This document shows, in pieces, positions 7,903-15,308 of a stretch of 37,870 nt of DNA (position 1 is its first letter; each line of letters begins with the position of its first letter). The stretch comes from an uncultured Oscillospiraceae bacterium. GTDB taxonomy: Bacteria; Bacillota; Clostridia; Oscillospirales; Oscillospiraceae. The notes beneath the pieces are model-generated. The model saw nothing but the letters and a program-made list of their open reading frames with translations, had not been told where the DNA came from and made no database searches. The position numbers were made by a program, and so were the translations under genes. Location of the stretch: the NCBI GenBank assembly GCA_905205085.1, contig CAJLCG010000011.1, forward strand, positions 1 through 37,870. Reading direction: 5' to 3'.

Positions 7903-8325
7903 TCACATCCGCTTGGTCCAGCGGTTCATGTTTACCATTAAAAAGACACAGTGCAGCACGATAAGCACCGACACCAGGGCGGTGGGAAAGCCGCTGCCCA
8001 AAAACAGGGTGATAAAGAAGGCCCCCCACAGCAGGTACAGGGTCCAGTACCAGCTGGAATAGGCCGCCTTCTCCCGAATGGCCACGTTGCGCTCGTCCGT
8101 TTCGCCCCGCTCCACCTCCCGGCGCTCCTCCTCACTCATCCGCCGCCAGACCACATCCATGGCGATCCCGGCTACGCCCAGGCCCATAAGGGCCCCGCCT
8201 GTACCAAACAGGACGCCGCTCATGCCCTTGGGAAGTTGCTCCCCCAGCACCACGGCGGCCAAAACCAGGCAGGCTCCGCATATTACCCCCAGAATGGGCA
8301 AACCTTTTTTCAAACGCTCTTTCAT
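7903..8325 (-). CDS. Small membrane protein with DERN motif (second of three paralogs)
   Basis: 140 aa, function unknown. Two membrane segments (about 10-28 and 38-59), a charged linker with SEEERREVERGETDERN (DERN at 77-80), then two more segments (about 90-130). The layout and motif match the genes on both sides. AAAGGAG precedes the ATG. It lies 31 bases after the first paralog and 13 bases before the third. No catalytic residues are recognisable. A role as a regulated membrane component, such as stress or peptide response, is only a guess. Confidence 0.8.
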   Translation of the reverse strand: MKERLKKGLPILGVICGACLVLAAVVLGEQLPKGMSGVLFGTGGALMGLGVAGIAMDVVWRRMSEEERREVERGETDERNVAIREKAAYSSWYWTLYLLWGAFFITLFLGSGFPTALVSVLIVLHCVFLMVNMNRWTKRM

Positions 8326-8356
8326 GGCAGAACTCCTTTCTACGCAGAAAACACCG

Positions 8357-8788
8357 TTAAAACTTCTGACTCAGCCGGGACAACTGGATAAAGTAGGACA
8401 GCACATGGACCCCGAACAGGGCCGCCGCGGCGATGATGCCCGCCGTGCAGTCCAGCACCGACATCACCACGGCCATGGCCGCAATGGCCGCCATGGTGAC
8501 CTGCCAGGAGAAGTAGGCCGCCTGGCCCCAGAGGAACTGGTTGCGCTCATCCTGGCCGGAGCGCTCCATATCCCTCCGCTCCTCCGGCGTGGCCTTTTCC
8601 CACCGCCGCCGCTCCAGATACCAAAAGCCCATGTAGATCACCAGTACCCAGCCCAAGGTGGTGATGCCATCCTTTAGCGGGCGGTACAGGGCGGTGTGCT
8701 GGAGGTTGGGCACCAGGGTCACCTTCAGCAGCGCGAAGACCATCAGCAGCGCCAGGGCAATGCCGTACTTCCGATAAACCTTTTTCAT
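8357..8788 (-). CDS. Small membrane protein with DERN motif (first of three paralogs)
   Basis: 143 aa, function unknown. Membrane segments at about 8-26 and 42-58, a linker with TPEERRDMERSGQDERN (DERN at 80-83), then segments at about 92-112 and 115-135. Its ATG overlaps the TGA of the XRE regulator by 4 bases, so the two are translationally coupled. XRE regulators paired with one small membrane protein of this kind are common in Firmicutes; a run of three is less usual (recalled, not searched). Confidence 0.8.
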   Translation of the reverse strand: MKKVYRKYGIALALLMVFALLKVTLVPNLQHTALYRPLKDGITTLGWVLVIYMGFWYLERRRWEKATPEERRDMERSGQDERNQFLWGQAAYFSWQVTMAAIAAMAVVMSVLDCTAGIIAAAALFGVHVLSYFIQLSRLSQKF

Positions 8789-8988
8789 GGCTCTTCCTCC
8801 TCAAACAGGAATACTTCCTCAATGGTCATCCCAAAATATTTGGCGATCTTATGGGCCAGCAGCAGGGAGGCGTTGTAGCGTCCGTTCTCCAGGGAGATGA
8901 TGGTCTGCCGGGTCACGTCCACGGCGTCGGCCAGCTCCGCCTGGGAGATGCGCCGCTCCTTGCGCAGCTGGGCAATGCGGTTGGTCAC
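8785..8988 (-). CDS. XRE-family (Cro/CI-type) transcriptional regulator
   Basis: 67 aa, almost only a helix-turn-helix domain. The motif SQAELADAVDVTRQTIISLE lies at 15-34, followed by the helix FGMTIEEVF and an acidic tail (EEEE). It has no ligand or oligomerisation domain. It heads an operon of three related membrane proteins and an RluA-type gene. Its promoter holds three copies of an 18-bp palindrome with centres 23 bp apart, so it very likely represses its own operon. The ribosome site is AAAGGAGG. Proteins of this size are usually DNA-binding dimers. What signal relieves repression is unknown; the membrane proteins could take part. Confidence 0.92.
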   Translation of the reverse strand: MTNRIAQLRKERRISQAELADAVDVTRQTIISLENGRYNASLLLAHKIAKYFGMTIEEVFLFEEEEP

Positions 8989-9006
8989 ATCGCCGCCTCC
9001 TTTCTA

Positions 9007-9070
9007 TGTAAAGCTCCCTTTACACCCATAGTATAGCTTGCTTTACATTTCGTGTCAAGCTAGCTTTACA
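9007..9070. promoter_or_regulatory. Three phased 18-bp operators at the XRE operon promoter
   Basis: Three copies of a palindrome near TGTAAAGCNNGCTTTACA occupy 9007-9024, 9030-9047 and 9053-9070. Each starts exactly 23 bp from the next. The copies match the symmetric half-site at 7, 6 and 7 of 8 positions. They cover the transcription start region, the -10 side and the -35 box, so binding would block RNA polymerase. The adjacent XRE protein is the obvious ligand (inference). Confidence 0.82.
9030..9058 (-). promoter_or_regulatory. Promoter of the XRE/DERN operon
   Basis: Minus-strand TTGACA (9053-9058) and TATACT (9030-9035) are spaced 17 bases apart, a near-consensus sigma-A promoter. It is embedded in the operator array. 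The strong boxes suggest high expression when repression is lifted. Confidence 0.88.
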
Positions 9071-9142
9071 TCTTTTTTTGCTCTCGGCGGATTTCCCCAA
9101 TTTTATCCAGAGAAAGCCAAGATTCTCTCTCTTTTCCCTCCC

Positions 9143-9171
9143 TTGCACTCCAAAAGGCTGTGGTATATAAT
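9143..9171 (+). promoter_or_regulatory. Promoter of hemW
   Basis: TTGCAC (9143-9148) and TATAAT (9166-9171) with a 17-base spacer, about 65 bases before the hemW start. Confidence 0.8.
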
Positions 9172-9236
9172 GCGTGGGAGCAAACCCCGGTTTGTTCCAG
9201 ACAAAATTTCTTTCCAATTTCACGAGGTGTGTATCC

Positions 9237-10442
9237 ATGGCGGACAAGCTGGGCATTTATATTCATATTCCTTTCTGCCGCAGTAAGTGCGACTACTGCG
9301 ACTTCTATTCCCTGGCCGGTCGGGACGACCGGATGGACCAATATCAAAAGGCGCTGCTCTCCCATATAAAGGAGACCGCCCCTCTGGCCCAGGACTTTCC
9401 GGTGGATACCATCTATATCGGCGGCGGCACCCCCAGCTACTACGGGGCCAAGCGGCTCAAGGAGCTGCTGGGCGTGGTGCACAAGCTCTATAAGGTAGAG
9501 AAGGATGCTGAGGTCACCGTGGAGTGTAACCCGGACAGCGTGGACGTGAAGGCCCTGAAGATCCTGCGCAAGGCGGGGGTCAACCGCCTGTCCATGGGGA
9601 TGCAGTCGGCCAACGCCTGCGAGCTGGAGCGCATCCACCGCATCCACACCCCCCAGCAGGTGAACGAGGCGGCCACCGCCGCCCGGAAGGCGGGCTTTAC
9701 CAACCTGTCCCTGGACCTCATTTACGGCCTGCCCGGCCAAACCATGGACAGCTGGAAGGCCACGGTGGAACACGCCCTGTCCCTCATCCCCCAGCACCTG
9801 TCCTGTTATGGATTGAAGGTGGAGGAGGGCACCCCCCTGGCCGCCCGGGTGGCGGAAGGGGAGGTTCTCCCCGATGACGACCAGCAGGCCGACCTGTACC
9901 TGTGGACGGTGGGACGGCTGGAGCGGGCGGGCTACCCCCAGTATGAGATCTCCAACTTTGCCAAGCCCGGCTTTGCCTCCCGGCACAACCTGCGCTACTG
10001 GCTCACCCAGCCCTACATTGGCTTTGGACCCGGGGCTCACTCCGACTTTGGCGGACGGCGCTACTCCTTTGTCCGGGACCTGGACGCCTACATCCAGGGG
10101 GTCCTCCAGGGCGGCGATATCATCGACGAATCGGAGCTCATCCCCAAGCGGGAGCGGTGCGGGGAATACCTGATGCTGCGCCTGCGCACAGTACAGGGCA
10201 TCAACGAGCAGGAGTACCGCAGCACCTACTTTATGGACTTTGCCCCTCTCCAGGCCCGCCTGGAGCAGTTCCAGGCCCAGGGCTGGGCGGAGCAGACCGA
10301 CGGCCGCTGGCATTTCACCCCCCAGGGCTTCCTGCTGTCCAACCAGCTCATCGGCGATCTGCTGGAGCGCCAGGAGCAGGCTCACTGGGAAGATCTGGTT
10401 GCCAAGTCCCGCCATGATCATCTCGACCAAGGCTGTCCTTGA
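9237..10442 (+). CDS. hemW: HemW, radical SAM heme chaperone
   Basis: 401 aa. The radical SAM cluster motif is CRSKCDYCDF (Cys14, Cys18, Cys21). HemW has Phe after the third cysteine where true coproporphyrinogen dehydrogenase HemN has a further Cys, so this is HemW rather than HemN. The GGGTPSYYG block and the C-terminal HemN_C-like region are present. HemW binds heme and passes it to target proteins; some earlier annotations call it an oxygen-independent coproporphyrinogen oxidase. The start at 9237 has GAGGTG upstream and gives the usual family N-terminus; an ATG at 9174 lies too close to the promoter. It has its own promoter and no obvious partner nearby. Confidence 0.93.
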   Translation: MADKLGIYIHIPFCRSKCDYCDFYSLAGRDDRMDQYQKALLSHIKETAPLAQDFPVDTIYIGGGTPSYYGAKRLKELLGVVHKLYKVEKDAEVTVECNPDSVDVKALKILRKAGVNRLSMGMQSANACELERIHRIHTPQQVNEAATAARKAGFTNLSLDLIYGLPGQTMDSWKATVEHALSLIPQHLSCYGLKVEEGTPLAARVAEGEVLPDDDQQADLYLWTVGRLERAGYPQYEISNFAKPGFASRHNLRYWLTQPYIGFGPGAHSDFGGRRYSFVRDLDAYIQGVLQGGDIIDESELIPKRERCGEYLMLRLRTVQGINEQEYRSTYFMDFAPLQARLEQFQAQGWAEQTDGRWHFTPQGFLLSNQLIGDLLERQEQAHWEDLVAKSRHDHLDQGCP

Positions 10443-10496
10443 TTTTTCCATCCTTCTTACTTTTTGCACAATTTTGTGCCCGCCGTGTAAAATTCA

Positions 10497-10525
10497 TTGC
10501 CTTTTGGATATACTGATGGTATAAT
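10497..10525 (+). promoter_or_regulatory. Promoter of murA
   Basis: TTGCCT (10497-10502) and TATAAT (10520-10525), spacer 17 bases. It implies a leader of about 120 bases before murA. Confidence 0.78.
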
Positions 10526-10563
10526 GTATGCGTTTTAGAGCGCCTCCTTACAGGAGGAGCCTT

Positions 10564-10662
10564 TTGAGATCGCTTTTGCGGCTACTTATGGCGCGCTGCG
10601 CCGTATGTTCATATAAACCCCACGTTTATTTCCTTCGAGAGGGTGCAGACAAGTTTGAATAA
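10564..10662 (+). CDS. Possible 32-codon leader peptide of murA
   Basis: An open frame of 32 codons begins with TTG at 10564, six bases after a strong AGGAGG (10552-10557), and ends with TAA that overlaps the murA TTG start by 8 bases. The AGGAGG is itself the right arm of a small hairpin (CCTCCT-tac-AGGAGG, 10543-10557). The layout suits a leader peptide coupled to murA translation, but a frame this short can arise by chance and the start is not ATG. Treat as a hypothesis. Confidence 0.25.
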   Translation: MRSLLRLLMARCAVCSYKPHVYFLREGADKFE

Positions 10663-11947
10663 GTATCAGATTCAGGGCGGAACGCCCCTTCACGGAACCA
10701 TCACCATCAGCGGCGCCAAAAACGCCGCTGTCGCTATCATCCCCGCCGCCCTGCTGGTGGACGGGGTCTGCCGTATTGAGAACATTCCCCAAATCAGCGA
10801 CGTCACCTTGATCCTCCAGATCCTTCAGGAGCTGGGGGCGGACGTGCGCACCGTCAACCGCACCACCGTAGACATCGACTGCTCCCACATCCGCAACCGT
10901 CAGGTCCCCTATGAACTGGCCCGCAAGATCCGCGCCAGCTACTACCTGGTGGGCGCTCTGCTGGGCCGCTTCGGCTGGGCCGAGGTACCCCTGCCCGGCG
11001 GCTGCGATCTGGGCGGACGGCCCATCGATCAGCACATCAAGGGCTTTGTGGCCATGGGCGCCGATGTGGATGTGCGCAACGGCCTGATCTGCGCCAAGGT
11101 CCCCGGCGGACGTCTGTCCGGCGGCCAGATCTACCTGGACATGGTGTCCGTGGGTGCCACCATGAACATCATGCTGGCCGGCGTGCTGGCTGACGGCATG
11201 ACCATCATTGAAAACGCCGCCAAGGAGCCCCACATCGTGGACCTGGCCAACTTCCTCAACTCCATGGGCGCCAACATTATGGGCGCGGGCACCGACGTCA
11301 TTAAGATCCGGGGCGTCAAGCGCCTCAAGGGCGGCACCTACTCCATCATCCCCGACCAGATCGAGGCCGGCACCTATATGGCCGCCGTGGCCGCTGCCGG
11401 CGGCGACGTGCTCATTCAGAACGTCATTCCCAAGCATCTGGACTGCATCACCGCCAAGCTGGTGGAGATGGGTGTGGATGTGGAGGAGCTGGACGACGCG
11501 GTGCGGGTGCGCCGCTTCGGTCCCATCAGCCGCACCAACGTGAAGACCATGCCCTACCCCGGCTTCCCCACCGACATGCAGCCCCAGATCGCCGCGGTGC
11601 TCTGCCTTGCCACCGGCACCAGCGTGCTCACCGAGGGCGTGTGGGACAGCCGCTACCGCTACGTGGATGAGTTCCGCCGCATGGGCGCTCACATCCAGGT
11701 AGACGGCAAGGTGGCCGTCATCGAGGGCGTACCCCAGCTCACCGGCGCACCGGTGAATGCCTGCGACCTGCGGGCGGGCGCCGCCATGGTCATTGCCGGT
11801 CTGGCCGCTCAGGGCATCACCGAGGTGGGCGACATCCATCACATTGAGCGTGGCTACGAGGACCTGGTGGGCAAGCTGTCCGGCGTGGGCGCCAACATCC
11901 GTATGATCACCGTCCCCGACGAGGACGCCAAGTCCCAGGTGGGCTAA
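10655..11947 (+). CDS. murA: UDP-N-acetylglucosamine 1-carboxyvinyltransferase (MurA)
   Basis: 430 aa. It transfers enolpyruvate from PEP to UDP-GlcNAc, the first committed step of peptidoglycan synthesis, in the cytoplasm. The catalytic cysteine is Cys117 in LPGGCDLGGRP, the loop that fosfomycin modifies. Lys22 sits in the conserved SGAKNA motif. The start is taken as TTG at 10655 because this gives MNKYQIQGG, which lines up with the normal MurA N-terminus, and AGAGGG lies 11 bases upstream. A GTG at 10643 would overlap that ribosome site. Firmicutes often have two murA genes; which one this is cannot be decided here. Confidence 0.95.
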   Translation: MNKYQIQGGTPLHGTITISGAKNAAVAIIPAALLVDGVCRIENIPQISDVTLILQILQELGADVRTVNRTTVDIDCSHIRNRQVPYELARKIRASYYLVGALLGRFGWAEVPLPGGCDLGGRPIDQHIKGFVAMGADVDVRNGLICAKVPGGRLSGGQIYLDMVSVGATMNIMLAGVLADGMTIIENAAKEPHIVDLANFLNSMGANIMGAGTDVIKIRGVKRLKGGTYSIIPDQIEAGTYMAAVAAAGGDVLIQNVIPKHLDCITAKLVEMGVDVEELDDAVRVRRFGPISRTNVKTMPYPGFPTDMQPQIAAVLCLATGTSVLTEGVWDSRYRYVDEFRRMGAHIQVDGKVAVIEGVPQLTGAPVNACDLRAGAAMVIAGLAAQGITEVGDIHHIERGYEDLVGKLSGVGANIRMITVPDEDAKSQVG

Positions 11948-11964
11948 CCAAACAATCCAAAAGC

Positions 11965-12010
11965 GGGAGCACAGGTCCGGGACATCCGTCCCCCTCCGGC
12001 TCCCTCTTTT
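11965..12010 (+). terminator. Intrinsic terminator after murA
   Basis: GGGAGC (11965-11970) pairs with GCTCCC (11999-12004) around an inner GGGAC/GTCCC stem, followed by TCTTTTT. It separates murA from the walJ-like gene; readthrough is possible. Confidence 0.65.
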
Positions 12011-12040
12011 TCTGCCTGCACGCGGAAAGGAGCTCCTGTT

Positions 12041-12865
12041 TTGCTGTCATTTGTCACCCTGGCCAGCGGGTCCAGCGGCAACGCCGCCCTGGTCTCCTGC
12101 GGCCAAACCCATATTCTGCTGGATGCGGGCATCTCCGCCCGGCGCATCACCACCGCCCTGCGGGGCCTGGGAGTGGAGCCCAAGGAGCTGTCCGGCGTGC
12201 TCATCACCCACGAGCATACCGACCATATCTCCGGTCTTGCCACCCTCACCAAGCAGCTGAACCTGCCGGTGTACGCCACCGCGCCCACCCTGGACGCCCT
12301 GGCAATGAAGGTCCCGGCCATCCCTCAGAACCGGCTGGGCCGCTTTTTTGCCCCCGGCGAGGCCTTTCCCCTGGGCGAGCTGTGGATCGAGCCCTTTGCC
12401 ACCTCCCACGACGCGGCCTGCAGCGTAGGCTACGCCATCACCGGGGAGGACAGCCGCCTGGTGCTGTGCACCGACCTGGGCTACATATCTCCCGAAGTAG
12501 AGCGGGCGGTGGCCGGGTGCGACCTGCTGGTGTGTGAGGCCAACCACGACGAGGAGTGGGTGCGCACCGGCCCATACCCCTACTACCTCAAGCAGCGGGT
12601 GCTGGGCCGCCGGGGCCATCTGTCCAACGAGGCGGGCGCCCAGCTGGCTCTGCTGGCCGCCCGGAACGGGGCCCGCACCATTCTGCTGGCCCACCTGTCC
12701 GCCGAGAACAACACCCCCGTCCACGCCCTGGAGGTGGTGGGCCGCACCCTGCGCCAGGCAGGCTTTGAGGATACGGTAACGTTGGAGGCCGCCCCCCGCA
12801 AAGAACCCGGCCGGGTGTACCATCTCTCCCGCCAGGGGGTAAGACAGGAGGCCGCCGTATGTTGA
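12041..12865 (+). CDS. MBL-fold metallo-hydrolase, WalJ/YycJ-like
   Basis: 274 aa. The metallo-beta-lactamase motif THEHTDH is at 56-62 (His57, His59, Asp61, His62), and the N-terminal LASGSSGNA is typical of the YycJ/WalJ group. In Bacillus-type genomes walJ lies in the walRK operon, often next to rlmH, as here. WalJ has been linked to coordination of cell division with DNA replication and to DNA repair as a nuclease; its function here is by family only. TTG start at 12041 follows AAAGGAG. Its end overlaps rlmH by 7 bases. No walR or walK is present in the window, so the gene is detached from that operon. Confidence 0.87.
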   Translation: MLSFVTLASGSSGNAALVSCGQTHILLDAGISARRITTALRGLGVEPKELSGVLITHEHTDHISGLATLTKQLNLPVYATAPTLDALAMKVPAIPQNRLGRFFAPGEAFPLGELWIEPFATSHDAACSVGYAITGEDSRLVLCTDLGYISPEVERAVAGCDLLVCEANHDEEWVRTGPYPYYLKQRVLGRRGHLSNEAGAQLALLAARNGARTILLAHLSAENNTPVHALEVVGRTLRQAGFEDTVTLEAAPRKEPGRVYHLSRQGVRQEAAVC

Positions 12866-13341
12866 GCGTCCATCTCATCTGCGTGGGAAAATTGAAGGAG
12901 AAGTTTTATCTGGAGGCCTGCAAGGAGTACGAGAAGCGGCTGGGCGGCTACTGCAAGCTCACCCTCACCGAGCTGCCCGAGGAGAAGCTGCCCCAGAACC
13001 CCACCCAGGGCCAGATCGATCAGGCCCTGGCCAAGGAGGCCGACGCCATCCGCGCCAAGCTCCCTCCCAGCGCCAGTCTGGTGGCCCTGTGCGTGGAGGG
13101 AAAGCTGCGCTCCAGCGAGGAGCTGGCCAAGATTATGGAAGATTGGCAGCAGTCCTCTGCCAAGCACCTGGTCTTTCTCATCGGCGGCTCCTACGGCCTG
13201 CATCCCTCCATCAAGCAGCAGGCCTGGCTCAAGCTCTCCATGTCCCCCATGACCTTCCCCCACCACCTGGCACGGGTGATGCTTTTGGAGCAGGTCTACC
13301 GGGCCTTCAAGATTAACGAGGGCTCCAGCTATCACAAGTAG
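12859..13341 (+). CDS. rlmH: RlmH, 23S rRNA pseudouridine-1915 N3-methyltransferase
   Basis: 160 aa, the usual length for this SPOUT-class methyltransferase. The SAM-binding knot is seen in FLIGGSYGL, and the C-terminal MTFPHHLARVMLLEQVYRAF and final SSYHK are strongly conserved in the family. It methylates pseudouridine 1915 in helix 69 of 23S rRNA on the assembled ribosome. The 7-base overlap with the upstream MBL-fold gene implies translational coupling. Confidence 0.96.
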   Translation: MLSVHLICVGKLKEKFYLEACKEYEKRLGGYCKLTLTELPEEKLPQNPTQGQIDQALAKEADAIRAKLPPSASLVALCVEGKLRSSEELAKIMEDWQQSSAKHLVFLIGGSYGLHPSIKQQAWLKLSMSPMTFPHHLARVMLLEQVYRAFKINEGSSYHK

Positions 13342-13370
13342 AATCCCATGTTTTTCCATAAATTTGACGA

Positions 13371-13438
13371 AACTCCGCTGGAAATTTACGCCTTGTTGTG
13401 GTACACTTACCACAACAGCGTCTTCCCAGCGGAGTTTT
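13371..13438 (+). promoter_or_regulatory. Nested hairpins with embedded extended -10 promoter before the hexomutase gene
   Basis: An outer 11-bp stem (AACTCCGCTGG 13371-13381 with 13426-13436) is followed by TTT and encloses a 10-bp inner stem (13394-13403 with 13408-13417). A candidate promoter TGGAAA (13379-13384), 17 bases, TACACT (13402-13407), preceded by TGG, lies within it. The outer stem may terminate rlmH transcripts while the promoter starts the next unit. Confidence 0.5.
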
Positions 13439-13463
13439 TATCTTTACAGGAGGTTATGTACCT

Positions 13464-15191
13464 ATGTTTTATCGGGAGAATTACGAGAAATGGCTCAACA
13501 GCCCCGCTCTGTCCGCCGACGAAAAGGCAGAGCTGGAGGCGATCAAGAACGACGAGAAAGAGATCGAGTCTCGCTTCTTTGACCAGCTGTCCTTCGGCAC
13601 CGCCGGTCTGCGCGGCACCATGGGCGTGGGCCTGTACCGCATGAACATCCACGTCATCCGCCACGCCACCCAGGCCTTTGCCCAGGTCATCCTGGAGGAG
13701 GGCCCCGAGGCGGTGAAGCGGGGCGTGGCCGTGTGCTTCGACTGCCGCAACAACTCCGACCTCTTCGCCAAGGAGGCCGCCTGCGTCATGGCGGGCAACG
13801 GCATCCCCGTGCGTCTGTTTGAGGCCCTGCGCCCCACCCCCGAGCTCAGCTTCGCGGTGCGTGAGTACGGCTGCATCGCCGGCATCAACGTCACCGCCAG
13901 CCATAACCCCAAGGAGTACAACGGCTACAAGGTGTACTGGGAGGACGGCGCTCAGCTGCCCCCCAAGCACGCCGACGAGGTGGCCAAGAAGATGAAGGAG
14001 CTGGACGTGTTCGACTGCGTCAAGACCATGGACTACGACAAGGCCGTCGCTGAGGGCAAGATCGTCATCATGGGCGCGGAGACCGACGAAAAGTTCCTGG
14101 CCAACGTGATGGAGCAGGTCAACGACAAGGCCGTGGTGGAGAAGATGGCCGACACCTTCAAGATGGTGTACACCCCCTTCCACGGCACCGGCTACAAGCT
14201 CATTCCCGAGGCTCTCAAGCGTCTGGGCATGAAGCACGTCATCTGCGTGCCTGAGCAGATGGTCATCGACGGCGACTTCCCCACCGTGGTCTCCCCCAAC
14301 CCCGAGAACCCCGAGGGCTTCTATCTGGCGGTGGATCTGGCCAAGAAGAACAACGCCGACTTCATCCTGGGCTCCGACCCCGACGCCGACCGTGTGGGCA
14401 TCATGGTGCGCACCAAGGACGATGACTTTGTGGTCATCTCCGGCAACCAGACCGGCGTGCTGCTGCTGGACTATCTGATCGGCGCCAAGAAGCGCACCGG
14501 CAAAATGCCTGAGAAACCCGTGGCCCTGAAGACCATCGTGACCACTGAGATGGCCCGCAAGGTGGCCGAGGTCAACGGCCTGCAGTGCTACGACACCTTC
14601 ACCGGCTTTAAGTTCCTGGCCCAGAAGAAGGACCAGCTGGAGAGCAGCGGCGAGGGCAAGGTCATTATGTCCTACGAGGAGAGCTACGGCTACATGCTGG
14701 GCGACTACGTCCGGGACAAGGACGCCGTCTCCGCCAGCGTGGAGCTCACCGAGATGGCCGCCTGGTACGCCAGCCAGGGCATGACCCTGTACGACGCCCT
14801 CCAGGCCCTGTTTGAGAAGTACGGCTACTATGGCGAAAAGACCCTGAACCTGGTCATGCCCGGCCTGGACGGTCTGAAGAAGATGGCCGACCTGATGGCT
14901 GGTCTGCGTGAGAAGCCCCCGGTGGAGATCGCCGGTGTGGCCGTCAAGGAGCAGAAGGACTACAAGGACGGCAGCGTGGTCAATGTGGCCGACGGCTGCA
15001 AGAGCACCATGGAGCTGTCCGGCTCCAACGTACTGCGCTATGAGATGGCCGACGGCACCAGCCTGATCGTCCGTCCCTCCGGCACCGAGCCCAAGGTGAA
15101 GGTCTACATCCTGGCCAACGGCGTCACCAAGGCCGAGTGCGACGAGAAGGTGGCCAAGTACGCCGCCTGGGCTGAGACCCTGAAGGGCTAA
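13464..15191 (+). CDS. Phospho-sugar mutase (phosphoglucomutase/phosphomannomutase)
   Basis: 575 aa, the length of the PgcA-like alpha-D-phosphohexomutases. The phosphoserine loop is TASHNP (Ser146), the metal loop GSDPDADRVGI, and the C-terminal phosphate-binding region RPSGTEPKVK is intact. It interconverts hexose 1- and 6-phosphates, linking glycolysis to UDP-sugar and envelope glycan synthesis. Specificity for glucose or mannose cannot be fixed by eye. The start at 13464 has AGGAGG 10 bases upstream; a reading from 13398 would place the start inside a hairpin. It is a single-gene unit ended by the terminator at 15274. Confidence 0.93.
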   Translation: MFYRENYEKWLNSPALSADEKAELEAIKNDEKEIESRFFDQLSFGTAGLRGTMGVGLYRMNIHVIRHATQAFAQVILEEGPEAVKRGVAVCFDCRNNSDLFAKEAACVMAGNGIPVRLFEALRPTPELSFAVREYGCIAGINVTASHNPKEYNGYKVYWEDGAQLPPKHADEVAKKMKELDVFDCVKTMDYDKAVAEGKIVIMGAETDEKFLANVMEQVNDKAVVEKMADTFKMVYTPFHGTGYKLIPEALKRLGMKHVICVPEQMVIDGDFPTVVSPNPENPEGFYLAVDLAKKNNADFILGSDPDADRVGIMVRTKDDDFVVISGNQTGVLLLDYLIGAKKRTGKMPEKPVALKTIVTTEMARKVAEVNGLQCYDTFTGFKFLAQKKDQLESSGEGKVIMSYEESYGYMLGDYVRDKDAVSASVELTEMAAWYASQGMTLYDALQALFEKYGYYGEKTLNLVMPGLDGLKKMADLMAGLREKPPVEIAGVAVKEQKDYKDGSVVNVADGCKSTMELSGSNVLRYEMADGTSLIVRPSGTEPKVKVYILANGVTKAECDEKVAKYAAWAETLKG

Positions 15192-15194
15192 GCA

Positions 15195-15250
15195 GCTTTC
15201 TTGAAAGAAAGCTGCGCAAAGAACTTCCTGCAAAGCTGCGCTTTGCTTCT
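15195..15250. repeat. Dispersed two-hairpin intergenic repeat, copy 2
   Basis: Matches 2-57 at 50 of 56 positions. It begins 4 bases after the hexomutase stop codon and precedes the terminator. Stems: GCTTTCTT-GA-AAGAAAGC and GCAAAGC-tgc-GCTTTGC. Differences fall mostly in loops or linkers, and the stems are kept. Confidence 0.75.
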
Positions 15251-15273
15251 GCGCCCGTTCTGAAACAGCATAC

Positions 15274-15308
15274 GAGGGAGTGACCCATCCGGTCGCTCCC
15301 TCTTTTTT
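15274..15308 (+). terminator. Intrinsic terminator of the hexomutase gene
   Basis: A 12-bp stem GAGGGAGTGACC / GGTCGCTCCCTC with one G-T pair and a 5-base loop is followed by TTTTTT. Confidence 0.9.

Noticed and set aside
9237..10442. HemN, coproporphyrinogen III dehydrogenase
   Set aside because: The cluster motif is CxxxCxxCDF, with Phe in place of the further Cys of HemN, and no other heme synthesis gene is nearby, so HemW is preferred.
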